From: Euzebyales bacterium
GTDB taxonomy: Bacteria > Actinomycetota > Nitriliruptoria > Euzebyales > JAHELV01
Direction of reading: 5' to 3'
DNA: 64,000 nt
NCBI GenBank assembly: GCA_036374135.1
Contig: DASUUK010000066.1
Span: forward strand, 1 to 64,000
The position numbers were made by a program, and so were the translations under genes. Positions 34,890 to 45,372 of this stretch are shown here, in pieces (within the stretch, counting starts at the first letter, position 1; every line of letters begins with the position of its first letter). The notes under the pieces were generated by a model that was not told the DNA's origin, ran no database searches, and saw nothing but the letters and a program-made list of their open reading frames with translations.

Positions 34890-37049
34890 TCACGACGTCT
34901 CGAGCTCGGCGATGCGCTCGTCGCCGTAACGTCGGCGGACCTCCTGTTCGAGCTCCGGGTACAGGTCAAGGCCGCCTTCGGCCTCGACCAGGGCGCGCGC
35001 GTCGGCGCGCGTCCGCGCGACCCACGACGCGTCGCGGATCAGCTGGGCCAGCTTGAGGTCCGGCAGCCCCGACTGCCGTGTGTCGAACAGACTGCCCTCG
35101 CCGCGCAGACGGAGGTCGATCTCGGCGAGGTCGAACCCGTCGCTGGTCCCGGCGAGCGCCGCCAGCCGTTCGTTGTCGTCGGCGACCCGCGCAAACAGCA
35201 CGCAGTAGCTGCGTGCGGCGCCGCGCCCGACCCGTCCGCGCAGCTGGTGCAGCTGGCTGAGGCCGAACCGGTCGGCGTCCTCGATGATCATGATCGTGGC
35301 CTCGGGTACGTCGACACCGACCTCGATCACCGTCGTCGACACCAGGATCTGCGTCCCTCCCGCGCGGAACGCCGCCATCGCCGCGTCCTTGTCCGCGGAC
35401 GCGAGCTGCCCGTGCACGAGGCCGACGTCGAGGTCGGGGAAGACCTGCTCCGTCAGGTGCCGGTGCATCGCCTCGGCCGAAGCGACGTCGGGCAGCGCGT
35501 CCGAGTCGCTGACCAGCGGGCACACGACGTAAGCCCGCTCACCGGCGGCCGCCCGATCCCGCACGAAGTCGTACAGACGCCGCCGGCGCGGCGACGAGCT
35601 GTGCAGCACCGTCGTCGTCACCGGCTGGCGACCCGGCGGCAGCTCGTCGAGCGTCGTGACGTCGAGGTCGCCGTAGATCGTCAACGCCAGCGATCGGGGG
35701 ATCGGCGTGGCTGTCATCACGAGGACATCCGGCGACCCGCCGTCCGCACGCTTGTCCTTCAGCCGCGCCCGGTGGCGCACGCCGAAGCGGTGCTGTTCGT
35801 CGACGACCACCAGGCCAAGGTCGTGGAACTGCACGCGCGGCTCGAGCAGGGCGTGGGTGCCGACGACCATCTGGATGTCGCCCGCCGCCAGTTCCGCGAG
35901 GACCTGCCGGAGCTGCGCCGTCGTCGTGCTGCCGGTGATCAACGCCAGACGCGGGCCGTCGAACATGTTCAACCCCAGCGGCGCGAGCAGCTGCTCGAAG
36001 GTGCGCTGGTGCTGCTCGGCGAGTACCTCGGTGGGCGCCATGAGCACCGCCTGCCGCCCGTTGTCGACCGCCGTGAGCATCGCCCGCGCGGCCACGAGCG
36101 TCTTGCCGGCACCGACGTCGCCCTGGAGCAGGCGGTGCATGGGCCGGGGCCGCGTCATGTCGGTCTCGATCCCGGCGAAGGCCGCCAGCTGCGCCTTCGT
36201 CGGCATGAACGGCAGCGCGAGCTCGAGCTGGGCGACCAGACCGCCCGCCACCGGCGGCTGGGTGATGCCGACCTCCTCCACCTCGAGGCGGCGCCGGCGA
36301 CGCTGCAGGCCGACCTGCAGGGTGAGCAGCTCGTCGTAGACCAGCCTCGTGCGGGCGGGGCGCACGGCGGCGAGCGACTCGGGGCGGTGGATCGTGCGCA
36401 GCGCGTCGTCGAGCTCGACCAGTCCGTGCTCCGCGCGCAGGACGATGGGCAGGAAGTCCTCGACGGGCGGCAGCGCATCCAAGGCGGACTCGATCAGCGT
36501 GCGCAGTCGGGCGCTCGACAGCTTCTCGGTCGCCGGATAGGTGGGGACGATGCGTGCCTGCGCGGCCACGCCGCCGTCGTCGTCGAGCTCGATCACCGTC
36601 GGGTTCTTCAGCTGCAGATCGCCGCGGAACCGCGCCAGCGTGCCGGAGAGCGCCACACGACTGCCCTGCGGATGGCGGCGGGCGCGCCAGTCCTGGTTGA
36701 AGAACGGCGCGTCGACTGACACCCCGTGGTCGGTCCGGACCCGCGCCCGCGCAATGGTCAACCTGCGGCCGCGCGGGCGGATCATCCGCCACCGGTCGAT
36801 GGTGCCCACGATCGTCACCTGCTCGTCGAGCAGGTCGAGCGTGGGTTCGGTCACCGCGCCCAGGTCCCGGTACTTGCCCTGCACCGGGTAGTGGGTCAGC
36901 AGGTCCCGCACGGTCGTGATGCCGAACGCCGAACGTAGGATGCCCGCGACCCTGGTACTGACGCCGGGAACGGTCGTGACCGCCGCATCGAGCAGCGCGG
37001 CGGCGCCGTCGCGGTGACCGGTGAGGTCGGAGAGGTCGGGGTCGGCCAT
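34890..37049 (-). CDS. recG: ATP-dependent DNA helicase RecG
   Basis: Remodels stalled replication forks and Holliday junctions. From ATG 37049 the protein has 719 residues: N-terminal helical part, wedge (OB-fold) domain, then the helicase with motif I GDVGAGKTLVA, motif II VVVDEQHRFG, TATPIPRSLAL, VIEVGVDVPEA and motif VI QLRGRVGRG. The upstream extension of the frame is not conserved. Confidence 0.96.
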   Translation of the reverse strand: MADPDLSDLTGHRDGAAALLDAAVTTVPGVSTRVAGILRSAFGITTVRDLLTHYPVQGKYRDLGAVTEPTLDLLDEQVTIVGTIDRWRMIRPRGRRLTIARARVRTDHGVSVDAPFFNQDWRARRHPQGSRVALSGTLARFRGDLQLKNPTVIELDDDGGVAAQARIVPTYPATEKLSSARLRTLIESALDALPPVEDFLPIVLRAEHGLVELDDALRTIHRPESLAAVRPARTRLVYDELLTLQVGLQRRRRRLEVEEVGITQPPVAGGLVAQLELALPFMPTKAQLAAFAGIETDMTRPRPMHRLLQGDVGAGKTLVAARAMLTAVDNGRQAVLMAPTEVLAEQHQRTFEQLLAPLGLNMFDGPRLALITGSTTTAQLRQVLAELAAGDIQMVVGTHALLEPRVQFHDLGLVVVDEQHRFGVRHRARLKDKRADGGSPDVLVMTATPIPRSLALTIYGDLDVTTLDELPPGRQPVTTTVLHSSSPRRRRLYDFVRDRAAAGERAYVVCPLVSDSDALPDVASAEAMHRHLTEQVFPDLDVGLVHGQLASADKDAAMAAFRAGGTQILVSTTVIEVGVDVPEATIMIIEDADRFGLSQLHQLRGRVGRGAARSYCVLFARVADDNERLAALAGTSDGFDLAEIDLRLRGEGSLFDTRQSGLPDLKLAQLIRDASWVARTRADARALVEAEGGLDLYPELEQEVRRRYGDERIAELETS

Positions 37050-37111
37050 GGTCCTGACACGTCGGGGCGGGTGAGCCAGCGTGCGCAGTGTATGCAGCGG
37101 GCCGCCACCGC

Positions 37112-37139
37112 TTGCGAAGCACCACGGCGCCGATACCAT
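37112..37139 (+). promoter_or_regulatory. Candidate promoter for rpmB
   Basis: TTGCGA (37112-37117) and TACCAT (37134-37139) are 16 bases apart on the plus strand in the 274-base recG-rpmB divergent gap. Four of six bases match in each box. Transcription would begin about 175 bases before rpmB. Confidence 0.4.
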
Positions 37140-37323
37140 TCGGGCTGCCGGTCCACGCGTCGGCGGTTCATCCATGCCCCGCCGCTCGGCACCGTGCGCA
37201 TCCGCTCACCCGACGAGCCCGCGACCTGTGCGTCGCGACGGCCAGGCAACCGTGGGCACGCAGCGCACACCGCCAGGACGCGGGCCCACGAACATCCATG
37301 ACCGACCACAAGGACGACCTCCG

Positions 37324-37527
37324 ATGGCTGCCGTCTGCGAGATCTGCGGAAAAGGTCCCCACTTCAGCTACCAGGTGAGCTTCTCGCATCGCCGCACCAA
37401 GCGTCGGTGGAGCCCCAACATCCAGCGCATCCGGGTGTGGGACGGCACGAGGACGCGGCGCGCCGACGTGTGCACGTCGTGCATGAAGGCGGGCAAGGTC
37501 CAGCGTCCGCCGCAGCGCACCAGCTGA
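37324..37527 (+). CDS. rpmB: 50S ribosomal protein L28 (zinc form)
   Basis: The 67-residue product begins [20 protein letters not shown] and contains a second pair CTSC, giving four cysteines for zinc. [14 protein letters not shown] is the L28 core. AAGGACG lies about eight bases before the ATG at 37324; the longer open frame is not needed. It is divergent from recG, as in many Actinobacteria. Confidence 0.95.
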   Translation: MAAVCEICGKGPHFSYQVSFSHRRTKRRWSPNIQRIRVWDGTRTRRADVCTSCMKAGKVQRPPQRTS

Positions 37528-37538
37528 CGCCGACGAGC

Positions 37539-37811
37539 GTGATCGTCATCGACCGGCCACTGTGGCGGTGGCGCGGTCGACGCTGGTCACATCTGGCCAG
37601 CGACACCGACTACGACGAGCTCCACGAGTTCGCGGCACGGCTCGGTCTTCGTCGCGAGTGGTTCCAGGGCGACCACTACGATCTGCCCGAGGATGCGTGG
37701 GACGACGCCGTCGCGCTGGGCGCCACGCCGATCGACAGCCGCGAGCTGGTGCGCCGGTTGCGCGATGCCGGCCTGCGTCGTCCACGCAACCGGCGTCACG
37801 CAGCCCGTTGA
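37539..37811 (+). CDS. DUF4031 family protein
   Basis: A 90-residue protein fitting DUF4031: IDRPLWRWRGRRWSHLASDT and YDELHEFAARLGLRREWFQ, then DHYDLPEDAW. Function unknown. The start is the GTG at 37539, 11 bases after rpmB, so the two may be co-transcribed; a clear ribosome-binding site is not seen. The 188 bases that follow hold no gene I can support. Confidence 0.8.
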   Translation: MIVIDRPLWRWRGRRWSHLASDTDYDELHEFAARLGLRREWFQGDHYDLPEDAWDDAVALGATPIDSRELVRRLRDAGLRRPRNRRHAAR

Positions 37812-38000
37812 GCGCGCTCGACGCGGCCGTCACCCGGGTGTCGCACACGGGACGGCACCGCTCGCTGGTGCTCGAGCGCGTGACATGTGAGGATCGACCT
37901 GCATGCCCGGGCGGCCTGGGCGGCCGTACGTCCCCCTGACACGGTCGGCTGGTCGGTCGCCCGGTCCGACAACAGGCGACGAACCGATCGGCGACCAGTG

Positions 38001-38234
38001 ATGATCACGGCCTACATCCTCGTGCTCACCCAGGTCGGGCGGTCGGCCGATGTCGCCGCCGCGATCCGATCGCTTCCCGGCATCGAGTCGAGCGACGACG
38101 TGACCGGGCCCTACGACGTCATCGTGCGCGCGTGCGCGGACGACATCAACGAACTGGGTCGGCTGGTCGTCGCCCGGATCCAGGCGATCGATGGCATCGA
38201 CCGGACGCTGACCTGCCCCGTCGTCGACCTCTGA
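38001..38234 (+). CDS. Stand-alone Lrp/AsnC ligand-binding domain protein
   Basis: The 77-residue product is a RAM/AsnC effector domain without a helix-turn-helix: ITAYILVLTQVGRSADVAAA, DDVTGPYDVIVRACADD and the ending IDRTLTCPVV. Such proteins form decamer rings that bind amino acids and can modify Lrp regulators. The ATG at 38001 is preceded by an in-frame GTG; no strong ribosome-binding site is visible. It is convergent with ddl, with 10 bases between stops. Confidence 0.85.
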   Translation: MITAYILVLTQVGRSADVAAAIRSLPGIESSDDVTGPYDVIVRACADDINELGRLVVARIQAIDGIDRTLTCPVVDL

Positions 38235-38244
38235 CGGCAGAAGG

Positions 38245-39345
38245 TCACGGCGAGAAGCGCCCCTCCGAGTCGCCCGCCTCCAGCGCCAGCGCGAGCAGGC
38301 GGTCGACGAGCTCGCGAGCCGACACGCCCTGGGTCTCCCACACGTGCGGGAACATCGACGCGGCCGTGAACCCGGGGATCGTGTTGATCTCGTTGACCAG
38401 CACCTGGCCGTCGACGTAGAAGAGGTCCACGCGGGCCATGCCGCGTGCGCCGATGGCCCGGTACGCACGTCGCGCGAGGTCGATGCAGCGGACGGTGATG
38501 TCGGCCGGCACGTCCGCCGGGCAGTGCAGGCGCAACTCCTCGTCGAGGTACTTGCCCTCGAAATCGTAGAACTCGTTACCGGTCAGCACCTCGCCCGGAG
38601 GCGTGACGTCGACCTGCGTGTTGCCCATCACCCCGCACTCGAGCTCGCGCAGTCCGTCGAGCCCGCGCTCGACCAGCACGCAGCGGTCGTAGCCGAGCGC
38701 TTCGTCGATGCCGGCGCTCAGCTCATCGCGGTTGCGGACCTTGCGGATGCCGATGGACGACCCCTGGCGCGCGGGCTTGGTGAACATCGGATACGACACC
38801 TGCGCCTCGACGTCGTCGAGCACCCGGTCGCGGTCCTGCTCCACCCGCCAGCGCCAGACGACCACGTACGGCACCTGCGGCAGTCCGCGGGCCGTGAACA
38901 CGTTCTTCATCTGGCGCTTGTCGATGCCCACGGCGCTGGCCGCGACGCACGACCCCACGTACGGGACACCCATGCTCGCCAACAGGCCCTGCACCGTTCC
39001 GTCCTCGCCGTACGGCCCGTGCAGCACGGGGAAGCACACGTCGATCGGACCGAGCACGTCCACCCGGTCGTCATCGAGGAACCGCACGAGCCGGGGGCCC
39101 TTGACGCCGTGCACGAGCGCGACGGTGTCACCGTCGTCGGGCACCTCCGGCAGACCCTCGGCGGACTGAGGCACCTCGTCGACCAGCGTCCAACGGCCCG
39201 CACGGGTGATACCGACCATCGTGACGCGGTAGCGGTCGGGATCGAGCGCCGCCACGACGTTGCGCGCCGACAGGCACGAGATCTCGTGCTCGGCGGAGCG
39301 GCCGCCGAACAGCACGAGCACGCGCACCGGGTACAGCGCGGTCAT
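38245..39345 (-). CDS. ddl: D-alanine--D-alanine ligase
   Basis: Makes D-Ala-D-Ala for peptidoglycan precursors. The product (ATG 39345, 366 residues) has VLFGGRSAEHEIS, the ATP-grasp core with PVLHGPYGEDGTVQG, FTKPARQGSSIGI and the metal-binding end LVNEINTIPGF. The frame extends upstream to 39426, but that part is not conserved. The start lacks a clear ribosome-binding site, so a nearby GTG is possible. Confidence 0.95.
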   Translation of the reverse strand: MTALYPVRVLVLFGGRSAEHEISCLSARNVVAALDPDRYRVTMVGITRAGRWTLVDEVPQSAEGLPEVPDDGDTVALVHGVKGPRLVRFLDDDRVDVLGPIDVCFPVLHGPYGEDGTVQGLLASMGVPYVGSCVAASAVGIDKRQMKNVFTARGLPQVPYVVVWRWRVEQDRDRVLDDVEAQVSYPMFTKPARQGSSIGIRKVRNRDELSAGIDEALGYDRCVLVERGLDGLRELECGVMGNTQVDVTPPGEVLTGNEFYDFEGKYLDEELRLHCPADVPADITVRCIDLARRAYRAIGARGMARVDLFYVDGQVLVNEINTIPGFTAASMFPHVWETQGVSARELVDRLLALALEAGDSEGRFSP

Positions 39346-39430
39346 GGTCGCACCGCAGCTCGGACGACTCGGAAAGGTGCGCGGGAAGACATCGTGGACG
39401 CAGTGTAGAGCCTGTGCGGGAGCCACGACC

Positions 39431-39436
39431 TACAGT
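39431..39436 (+). promoter_or_regulatory. -10 box for a leaderless cofC mRNA
   Basis: TACAGT is followed by exactly six bases and then the GTG start of cofC. This fits transcription starting at the start codon, with no ribosome-binding site needed. The -35 region is not convincing. Confidence 0.5.
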
Positions 39437-39442
39437 GCGGGG

Positions 39443-40045
39443 GTGTCCATCAGCGCGATCCTGCCGCTCAAGGCGCTCGACCGGTCCAAGCAGCGGCTCG
39501 CCGCAAGGCTCGACGCCGGTGAGCGGCAGGCGCTGATGGCCCGGTTGTTCACCCATGTGGCGCGCGTCTGCGCGGCGACGCCCGGCATCGACAGGGTGTG
39601 CGCCGTCGTCGGGGACGCGACCGGTGCCGGGCTGGCGCGCTCCGCAGGCATCGAGTGGGTCGCCGAGCCGACGCCCGACCTCAACGCCGCGGTCGCCCAC
39701 GCCACGGCGCGGGCGGGTGGCGACGCGTCGCTGGTCGTGGTCACCGACCTGCCCCTGCTGCGCGTCGCCGACCTGACGTTCGTGCTGGACTGCGGACAGT
39801 GGCCGGGCGTCGTGGTCGCGGCGACGCGCGACGGTGGGACCGGCGCGCTGCTGCGCCGCCCACGCGCGGCGGTGGCCCCTGCCTTCGGGCAGCGGTCGGC
39901 GGCCGCCCACCTGGCTGCGGCCGCACGGGTCGGTCTGCGTGCGACACTCCTTTCCTCTCGCGGGCTGCGTCACGACGTCGACCGGCCGGCCGACCTCGAC
40001 GCGGCCGCCGACGCTGGCCGGTCCGCGCGCGCTGACCACCGCTGA
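39443..40045 (+). CDS. cofC: 2-phospho-L-lactate (phosphoenolpyruvate) guanylyltransferase, CofC/FbiD
   Basis: Activates 2-phospholactate or PEP with GTP in coenzyme F420 synthesis. The 200-residue protein has the nucleotidyltransferase start ISAILPLKALDRSKQRLA, the metal-binding VVVTDLPLL and C-terminal HDVDRPADLDAA. Other F420 genes are not in the window. The start is a GTG without a ribosome-binding site, but with a -10 box at leaderless spacing. It is divergent from ddl. Confidence 0.85.
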   Translation: MSISAILPLKALDRSKQRLAARLDAGERQALMARLFTHVARVCAATPGIDRVCAVVGDATGAGLARSAGIEWVAEPTPDLNAAVAHATARAGGDASLVVVTDLPLLRVADLTFVLDCGQWPGVVVAATRDGGTGALLRRPRAAVAPAFGQRSAAAHLAAAARVGLRATLLSSRGLRHDVDRPADLDAAADAGRSARADHR

Positions 40046-40135
40046 CGCGGTCGCGGAGGCGCGTCGCGTGGTCGCGTCCGTGCCGCCTAGGATTGCTGAC
40101 CGCGACCCTCCCCCGGGCCACCATGAGGAGCTGCA

Positions 40136-40330
40136 ATGCCGCAGGGCACGATCAAGGACTTCAACATCGAGACCGGCGCGGGCACACTGGTCGATGACCA
40201 CAGCGAGGAACTGGCGTTCGACAGCCAGGCGTTCCTCGACAGTGGCCTGGAGGAGCTGCGGCTGGGCCAGCGCGTGCGCTTCCGCCGCGACGACGACCGG
40301 GTCACCGATCTGCAGGTCGTCAGCCTGTGA
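40136..40330 (+). CDS. Cold-shock-domain-like small protein
   Basis: A 64-residue acidic protein: GTIKDFNIETGAGTLVDD, ELAFDSQAFLDSG and LGQRVRFRRDDDRVTDLQ. This follows the beta-barrel pattern of a cold-shock domain, though the RNP aromatic residues are mostly lost. A strong GAGGAG lies five bases before the ATG, and TAGGAT at 40088-40093 may be the -10 box. Its stop overlaps the next gene as GTGA. Confidence 0.8.
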   Translation: MPQGTIKDFNIETGAGTLVDDHSEELAFDSQAFLDSGLEELRLGQRVRFRRDDDRVTDLQVVSL

Positions 40331-40746
40331 CGCCCGATGACCGCGGGTCGGGGCGGGCGCTGCGCGCCACCAGCTGGATCAGCGGCACCCTGGCCCTCGG
40401 ATCCGCGCTCCTGGCGGTAGGCCACGCCGGCGTGCGCATCCCCGTCGTGTCCGGGCTGGGACCCGGCGGTTCGCGCGCGGTCGTTCCGGTCGCGATCGCG
40501 TTCACGGCGGCGGCCTGCCTGCACGGCGCCGTGGCGTACGGCGTCGCACGCCGGCGCACGTGGGCGTGGCCGCTGGGTGTCCTCGCGGCAGGCGTCACGC
40601 TGCTCGGCGCCGCGGTGCCGTTCCGCGGGGCCGGCAGCATCGCCGGCATCGCGCTCTCAGGACTCCAGCTGGGGCTGCTGCTCAGCGGGGGCGTCCGCTC
40701 GGCCCTGCTCCCTTCGCGCTCGGACGCGTCGCGCATCTCGTCCTGA
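40327..40746 (+). CDS. Unknown membrane protein with four predicted segments
   Basis: A 139-residue hydrophobic protein with about four membrane segments (near 17-35, 52-72, 79-96 and 103-125) and basic loops. No conserved motif is recognised. The GTG start overlaps the stop of the cold-shock-like gene (GTGA), so the two are probably translationally coupled. The 138 bases after it hold no supported feature. Confidence 0.7.
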   Translation: MTPDDRGSGRALRATSWISGTLALGSALLAVGHAGVRIPVVSGLGPGGSRAVVPVAIAFTAAACLHGAVAYGVARRRTWAWPLGVLAAGVTLLGAAVPFRGAGSIAGIALSGLQLGLLLSGGVRSALLPSRSDASRISS

Positions 40747-40884
40747 ATCGTCGACCGGGACGCATTCGACAACCGCCCGCGGGTGACCATCCATCGTTGT
40801 CCACAGCCCGCGTGGCGCAGGTTCGATTCGGCGCACTCCGCCCCGCTACGGTGATCGAACACACATTCGACAGCGGGGTTTGGG

Positions 40885-41628
40885 GTGCCGCGACGATCCT
40901 GCACGGTGGACGGCTGCGACAGGCGGCACTACGCCCGCGGTCTATGTGGCATGCACTACAAGCGTGTCCTTCGACACGGCGATCCCAGAGCCGACGTTCC
41001 CGCACAGGGCACCGAACCGCCGACCACCTGCGCTGTCCCCACCTGCGAGCATCCCGTCGAGGCTCGTGGCTGGTGTCACGGCCACTATCTGCGCTGGCAC
41101 CGCACCGGCGACGTGCAACCCGACAAGCCGCTGACACGACGCACGCAACCCGAGACGTGCACGGTCGACGCGTGCGGGCGCCGTTGCCACTCCCGCGGCC
41201 TGTGCAAGGCCCACCACAAGAGACTCCAGGCGACCGGGTCGGTGCAGGCCGACGTCCCGATCCGCTCGGTGACCGGGGAGGGATCCATCAGCCATGGTTG
41301 CCGGAAGGTTCCGGTGACGCCTTCGGAGCGTCCATTGACGGACGGAGCCACACAGGCCCTCGAGCACCGGCTCGTCATGGCACGGGCCCTGGGCAGACCG
41401 CTCCACCCTGATGAGACTGTCCACCACCGCAACGGTGTGCGGACCGACAACCGCATCGAGAACCTTGAGCTCTGGTCGACGGCCCACCCCAGGGGTCAGC
41501 GCATCGCCGACAAGATCGCGTTCGCGACAACAATGCTGAGCCGCTATCGGCCTGATCTGCTCACGGCACATGAAGACGCAACAAGCGGTCAACTGCGAGA
41601 TACAGAGAGTAGCCCCGACCGGATTTGA
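40885..41628 (+). CDS. HNH endonuclease with three N-terminal zinc-knuckle repeats
   Basis: The 247-residue protein has three similar Cys/His repeats in the first 125 residues ([39 protein letters not shown] and [15 protein letters not shown]), each ending about 10 residues later with GD or GS. They look like zinc-binding DNA-recognition modules. The HNH nuclease core follows ([34 protein letters not shown]). Such proteins occur in phages, mobile elements and intron-type homing nucleases. The last 19 bases, including the stop, lie antisense within the 3' end of tRNA-Glu. Confidence 0.85.
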   Translation: MPRRSCTVDGCDRRHYARGLCGMHYKRVLRHGDPRADVPAQGTEPPTTCAVPTCEHPVEARGWCHGHYLRWHRTGDVQPDKPLTRRTQPETCTVDACGRRCHSRGLCKAHHKRLQATGSVQADVPIRSVTGEGSISHGCRKVPVTPSERPLTDGATQALEHRLVMARALGRPLHPDETVHHRNGVRTDNRIENLELWSTAHPRGQRIADKIAFATTMLSRYRPDLLTAHEDATSGQLRDTESSPDRI

Positions 41629-41682
41629 ACCGGCGCCGCTGCCTTGAGAGGGCAGTGTCCTAGGCCGCTAGACGACGGGGCC
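41610..41682 (-). tRNA. tRNA-Glu(CUC)
   Basis: A 73-base cloverleaf: acceptor GGCCCCG/CGGGGCT (first pair G-U), D-arm GTCTAGCGGCCTAGGAC, anticodon arm CTGCC-CTCTCAA-GGCAG with anticodon CTC, and T-arm GCCGG-TTCAAAT-CCGGT. The discriminator is A. The CCA end is not encoded. It is downstream of tRNA-Gln and gltX on the same strand and overlaps the end of the HNH gene. Confidence 0.95.
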
Positions 41683-41725
41683 TCGTGCCTCCCGAATGCT
41701 ACTGCATGCGTGCTGGAAGCACTCG

Positions 41726-41797
41726 CTCGGGGGGAAGGACTCGAACCCTCAACGACTGGACCAGAACCAGCTGTGTTGCCAATTACACCACCCCCGA
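41726..41797 (-). tRNA. tRNA-Gln(CUG)
   Basis: A 72-base cloverleaf: acceptor TCGGGGG/CCCCCGA, D-arm GTGTAATTGGCAACAC, anticodon arm GCTGG-TTCTGGT-CCAGT with anticodon CTG, and T-arm GAGGG-TTCGAGT-CCTTC. The discriminator is G and CCA is not encoded. It lies 43 bases upstream of tRNA-Glu and 47 bases after the gltX stop. Confidence 0.95.
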
Positions 41798-41844
41798 AGG
41801 GCGGACCCGACGATAGCAGCGGTGGGATGCGCCAACAACACGCC

Positions 41845-43401
41845 TCAGGCGTCGCCAGGTGCGGCAACCAGTGGCCTGGCGGCGCGGATGCGGTCGATGA
41901 CGACGTCGCGGTCCATGACCGCCAGCGTCTCGGGCAACGGCGGGCTGACGGCGGTCCCGGCGACGGCGACGCGCACGGGCTGGAAGGTCTTGCCACGACC
42001 GAGGCCGAGCTCGGCGGCGACCCCGTCCAGAGCGGCCATGATGTCGCCGGTCGTCCATGCGTCGAGCTTCTCGAGCGCGGGGACGGCGGTGTCGAGCACC
42101 TCCCCCGCGCGACCCTTGAGGTGCTTGCGCACGGCGGCGTCGTCGTAGGCCACCTCGTCGGCGAAGCAGAACCCGATCAGCGGCACGGCCTCGGCCAGCA
42201 TCTGGATGCGCTCCTGGATGAGTGGCGTCAGCGCGACCAGCAGCGCACGCTCGCGCTCGGTCGGCCGACCGTCCAGCACCCCCGCCGCTTCGAGGTACGG
42301 CACGAGCCGGTCGGCGAGATCGTCGACGGGCAGGTCGCGGATGCGGTCACCGTTCATCGACCGCAGCTTGTCGGTGTCGAATGCCGCGGGGTTCCGCCCG
42401 ACCCGGTCGAACGAGAATCGCGCGATCAGTTCGTCGATCGTGAAGCGCTCCGTGACGCCGTCATAGCTCCACCCGCAGAGCGCGAGGAAGTTGACCAGGG
42501 TCTCCGGGAGCACACCCTGCGCCCGGAACTCGTCGATCGCGACGGAGCCGTGCCGCTTGGAAAGCGGCTTGCGGTCGTCAGCGACCATCAGCGGCAGGTG
42601 TGCATAGCGGGGCTGCTCCGGTTCCGGCGCTCCCGCCAGCCCCACCTCGTCGAGTGCCGCGGCGAGCAGTGGACGACCGTCGTCTCCGGGCGCGAGCAGT
42701 CGCTCGATCAGCAGCACCTGGCGCGGTGTCGTCGACAGCAGGTCCTCACCACGGGCGATCAGGGTGATGCCCATCGCGAGGTCGTCGACGGTGTTGGCGA
42801 GCACGTAGGTCGCCGTGCCATCGGCACGCTGGATGACGAAGTCGGCGACGTCCGACCATGCGAACGACACGGTGCCCCGCACCTCGTCGCTGATCTCGAC
42901 GCTGCCGGTGTCGGGCGTGCGCAGCCGCAGCACGGGCTGACGACCCTGCGCCCGGAACGCCTCCCGCTGGGCGTCGGTGAGGTCGCGGTGCCCACCCTCG
43001 TAACCCGGAGGGCGACCGGCGGCCTGCGCCGCCTCACGCTGGGCCGCCAGCTCCTCCGCCGTCTCGAACGCCTCGTAGGCTGCTCCCGTTGCCAGGAGGC
43101 GCCGCGCGACGTCACGGTACAGCGCCTGCCGTTCGCTCTGCCGGTACGGTCCGTACGCACCGCCGACGTGTGGGCCCTCGTCCCAGTCAAGACCGAGGAA
43201 GGCCAGCGCGTCGAGCATCTGGTGCATCGACTCGTCGGTCGCGCGCTGGGCGTCGGTGTCCTCGACACGGAACACGAAGGACCCCCCGTGCCGGCGAGCG
43301 TGCAACCAGTTGTACAGGGCCGTGCGCGCGCTGCCGACGTGCAGCCAACCGCTCGGGGCCGGGCAGAAGCGGACCCGTGGTGGACGTGCGGGCGGTGCCA
43401 T
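41845..43401 (-). CDS. gltX: Glutamyl-tRNA synthetase
   Basis: Charges tRNA-Glu, and in most Actinobacteria also mischarges tRNA-Gln for later amidation by GatCAB. The 518-residue protein has the HIGH-equivalent HVGS (residues 21-24 in PSGWLHVGSARTALYN), RVEDTDAQR and the KMSKS-equivalent KPLSKRHG. AAGGAGAG about eight bases before the ATG at 43401 sets the start. The two cognate tRNAs lie just downstream on the same strand, so all three may be co-transcribed. Confidence 0.96.
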   Translation of the reverse strand: MAPPARPPRVRFCPAPSGWLHVGSARTALYNWLHARRHGGSFVFRVEDTDAQRATDESMHQMLDALAFLGLDWDEGPHVGGAYGPYRQSERQALYRDVARRLLATGAAYEAFETAEELAAQREAAQAAGRPPGYEGGHRDLTDAQREAFRAQGRQPVLRLRTPDTGSVEISDEVRGTVSFAWSDVADFVIQRADGTATYVLANTVDDLAMGITLIARGEDLLSTTPRQVLLIERLLAPGDDGRPLLAAALDEVGLAGAPEPEQPRYAHLPLMVADDRKPLSKRHGSVAIDEFRAQGVLPETLVNFLALCGWSYDGVTERFTIDELIARFSFDRVGRNPAAFDTDKLRSMNGDRIRDLPVDDLADRLVPYLEAAGVLDGRPTERERALLVALTPLIQERIQMLAEAVPLIGFCFADEVAYDDAAVRKHLKGRAGEVLDTAVPALEKLDAWTTGDIMAALDGVAAELGLGRGKTFQPVRVAVAGTAVSPPLPETLAVMDRDVVIDRIRAARPLVAAPGDA

Positions 43402-43455
43402 CGCGACTCTCTCCTTCGCCGTGATCGGCGTCATGCCGGCCCTACGACCGTCACA

Positions 43456-43497
43456 CGACCGCGACGGGCCGTCGCGGTCGCACAGCACCGCACGATA
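43456..43497 (-). promoter_or_regulatory. gltX -10 box and 5' leader hairpin
   Basis: TATCGT (43497-43492) is a candidate -10 box. A perfect 10-bp hairpin, CGACCGCGAC/GTCGCGGTCG with a 5-base loop (43456-43480), would sit at the very 5' end of the gltX mRNA, about 55 bases before the ribosome-binding site. It could stabilise the mRNA or regulate it. No T-box-like sequence is seen. Confidence 0.45.
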
Positions 43498-43608
43498 GCT
43501 CGCCGCACCGGTGTCGTGGTCGCGACGCCACAGCAGCGGGGTGCCGGGTCGACCACCCGCGCGTTGGCGCCGCGCAGACGCAGGGTGCCGCATGCGGGAT
43601 GCGGTGGC

Positions 43609-45273
<1,665 letters not shown>

Positions 45274-45325
45274 GGCATGGCCTTTCGTTGCGGCGTGGCC
45301 GCTGCCAAGGCCGTCGGAGCACGGT

Positions 45326-45372
45326 GGTGCGGGCCCCGAGCGGCCCGGCACCAGCCGGTCCTGCTCAGGACC
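45326..45372 (-). promoter_or_regulatory. Two hairpins between the cimA leader ORF and cimA
   Basis: On the minus strand GGTCCT-gagc-AGGACC (45372-45357) overlaps the leader stop codon. A second hairpin (arms 45342-45352 and 45326-45335, one bulge, six-base loop) pairs GGTGCcGGGCC with GGCCCGCACC. No U-run follows. A third self-complementary segment, GCCGGC...GCCGGC, lies within the leader ORF and may compete. Together they fit a pause, terminator and anti-terminator set. Confidence 0.6.
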
